64,000 nucleotides of DNA from Prorocentrum cordatum. Lineage: Eukaryota > Sar > Dinophyceae > Prorocentrales > Prorocentraceae. The stretch is taken from NCBI GenBank assembly GCA_963575745.1, contig CAUYUJ010004736.1, forward strand, positions 227,001 through 291,000. Reading direction: 5' to 3'. Made by a program: the position numbers and the translations under genes. The notes under the pieces were generated by a model. It was not told the DNA's origin. It saw nothing but the letters and a program-made list of their open reading frames with translations, and did no database searches. Numbering within the stretch: the stretch's first letter is position 1; each line of letters starts with the position of its first letter. Below are positions 63,720 through 64,000 of this stretch, in pieces.

Positions 63720-63960
63720 GTTCGAGTTGGGAGCGCATGTCGGATCGCCTTGGGGGCCCCATAGGCCATCTCTGCCGCCTTGTAGACCTTGTTGGCCGTC
63801 TTAGAGCCCATCATGGGCTATCTTAGTCGACTTGGAGGCTATGTTGGACAGTCTTGAGGCCGTCTCGGAGCCATCCCGAGGACCTCTTGGACCGTCTTGG
63901 GGCCATCGTAGAGGCCGTTTGGGCTGTCTGAGGCCAACTGCGGTGGCACAAGAGGGTAGC
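63720..63960. repeat. Degenerate GGCCGTCTTGGAGCC tracts
   Basis: Complement of the CCAAGACGGC tracts at 690-1430 and 26080-26310. Confidence 0.55.
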
Positions 63961-64000
63961 CCAGTCTGTTTATGGGGGCAGTCGGCACGCCTGCCCGCGT

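Noticed and set aside
1-64000. CRISPR arrays, rRNA, tRNA, bacterial operons
   Set aside because: The tandem repeats lack unique spacers, and no conserved rRNA or tRNA sequence was recognised by eye.

Overview
This is a nuclear window from a eukaryote, most probably a dinoflagellate (a Prorocentrum-like genome would fit, but I cannot prove the genus). The evidence is high GC, very sparse coding sequence, exons that join in phase across GT-AG and apparently GC-AG or GA-AG introns, short direct repeats at several splice junctions, and a very dense load of microsatellites, minisatellites and small inverted-repeat elements. There is nothing bacterial here: no operons, ribosome-binding sites, rRNA or tRNA that I can see. 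The very long open frames across tandem repeats are artefacts of stop-poor repeats. Splice sites below were read by eye from phase, codon usage and AG/GT context, so every exon edge is provisional.

Left part (1-12 kb): two genes lie head-to-tail on the minus strand. The upstream gene (4693-11986, five exons, about 1295 residues) has an Arg-Gly-rich N-terminus followed by a large conserved-looking body that I recognise only as a dinoflagellate-type uncharacterised family. About 50 bases after its stop, a second gene starts at 4642 with a Lys/Ala-rich N-terminus and a cysteine cluster. It runs off the window at position 1 through exons 226-482 and 1-76. Its 2.3-kb intron holds a 67-bp minisatellite and a near-perfect hairpin.

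Middle part (12-33 kb): mostly repeats. Seven families of short terminal-inverted-repeat (MITE-like) elements recur here and further right, one with a perfect 8-bp target duplication (hAT-like). There are also a 154-bp nested cruciform at 24.2 kb, many GAG/CTC and ATC triplet runs, a duplicated exon-like segment at 21 kb and a few GC3-rich exons.

Right part (23-60 kb): a plus-strand gene can be assembled from exons at 23.06, 32.5, 32.97, 34.56, 38.77, 57.76, 58.59 and 60.13 kb. From 32.97 kb to 58.75 kb they join in compatible phase. The protein is Ala/Arg/Leu-rich, with coiled-coil-like helices and a Cys-rich hydrophobic stretch, and I do not recognise it. Its largest apparent intron is 18.9 kb (38874-57762). 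That intron contains degenerate telomere-like sequence, an 80-bp repeat, a 190-bp satellite in three arrays whose every unit carries a 75-bp hairpin, a 3.2-kb insertion with 35-38-bp inverted termini lodged in the satellite, an 0.8-kb foldback inside that insertion, and 2 kb of (TAC)n. A one-base shift in a run of six G disrupts the last exon.

Far right (60-64 kb): degenerate minisatellites, a decayed LINE reverse-transcriptase tail interrupted by a MITE, a duplicated 93-bp segment flanking a 140-bp hairpin, and the third copy of a 130-bp MITE.
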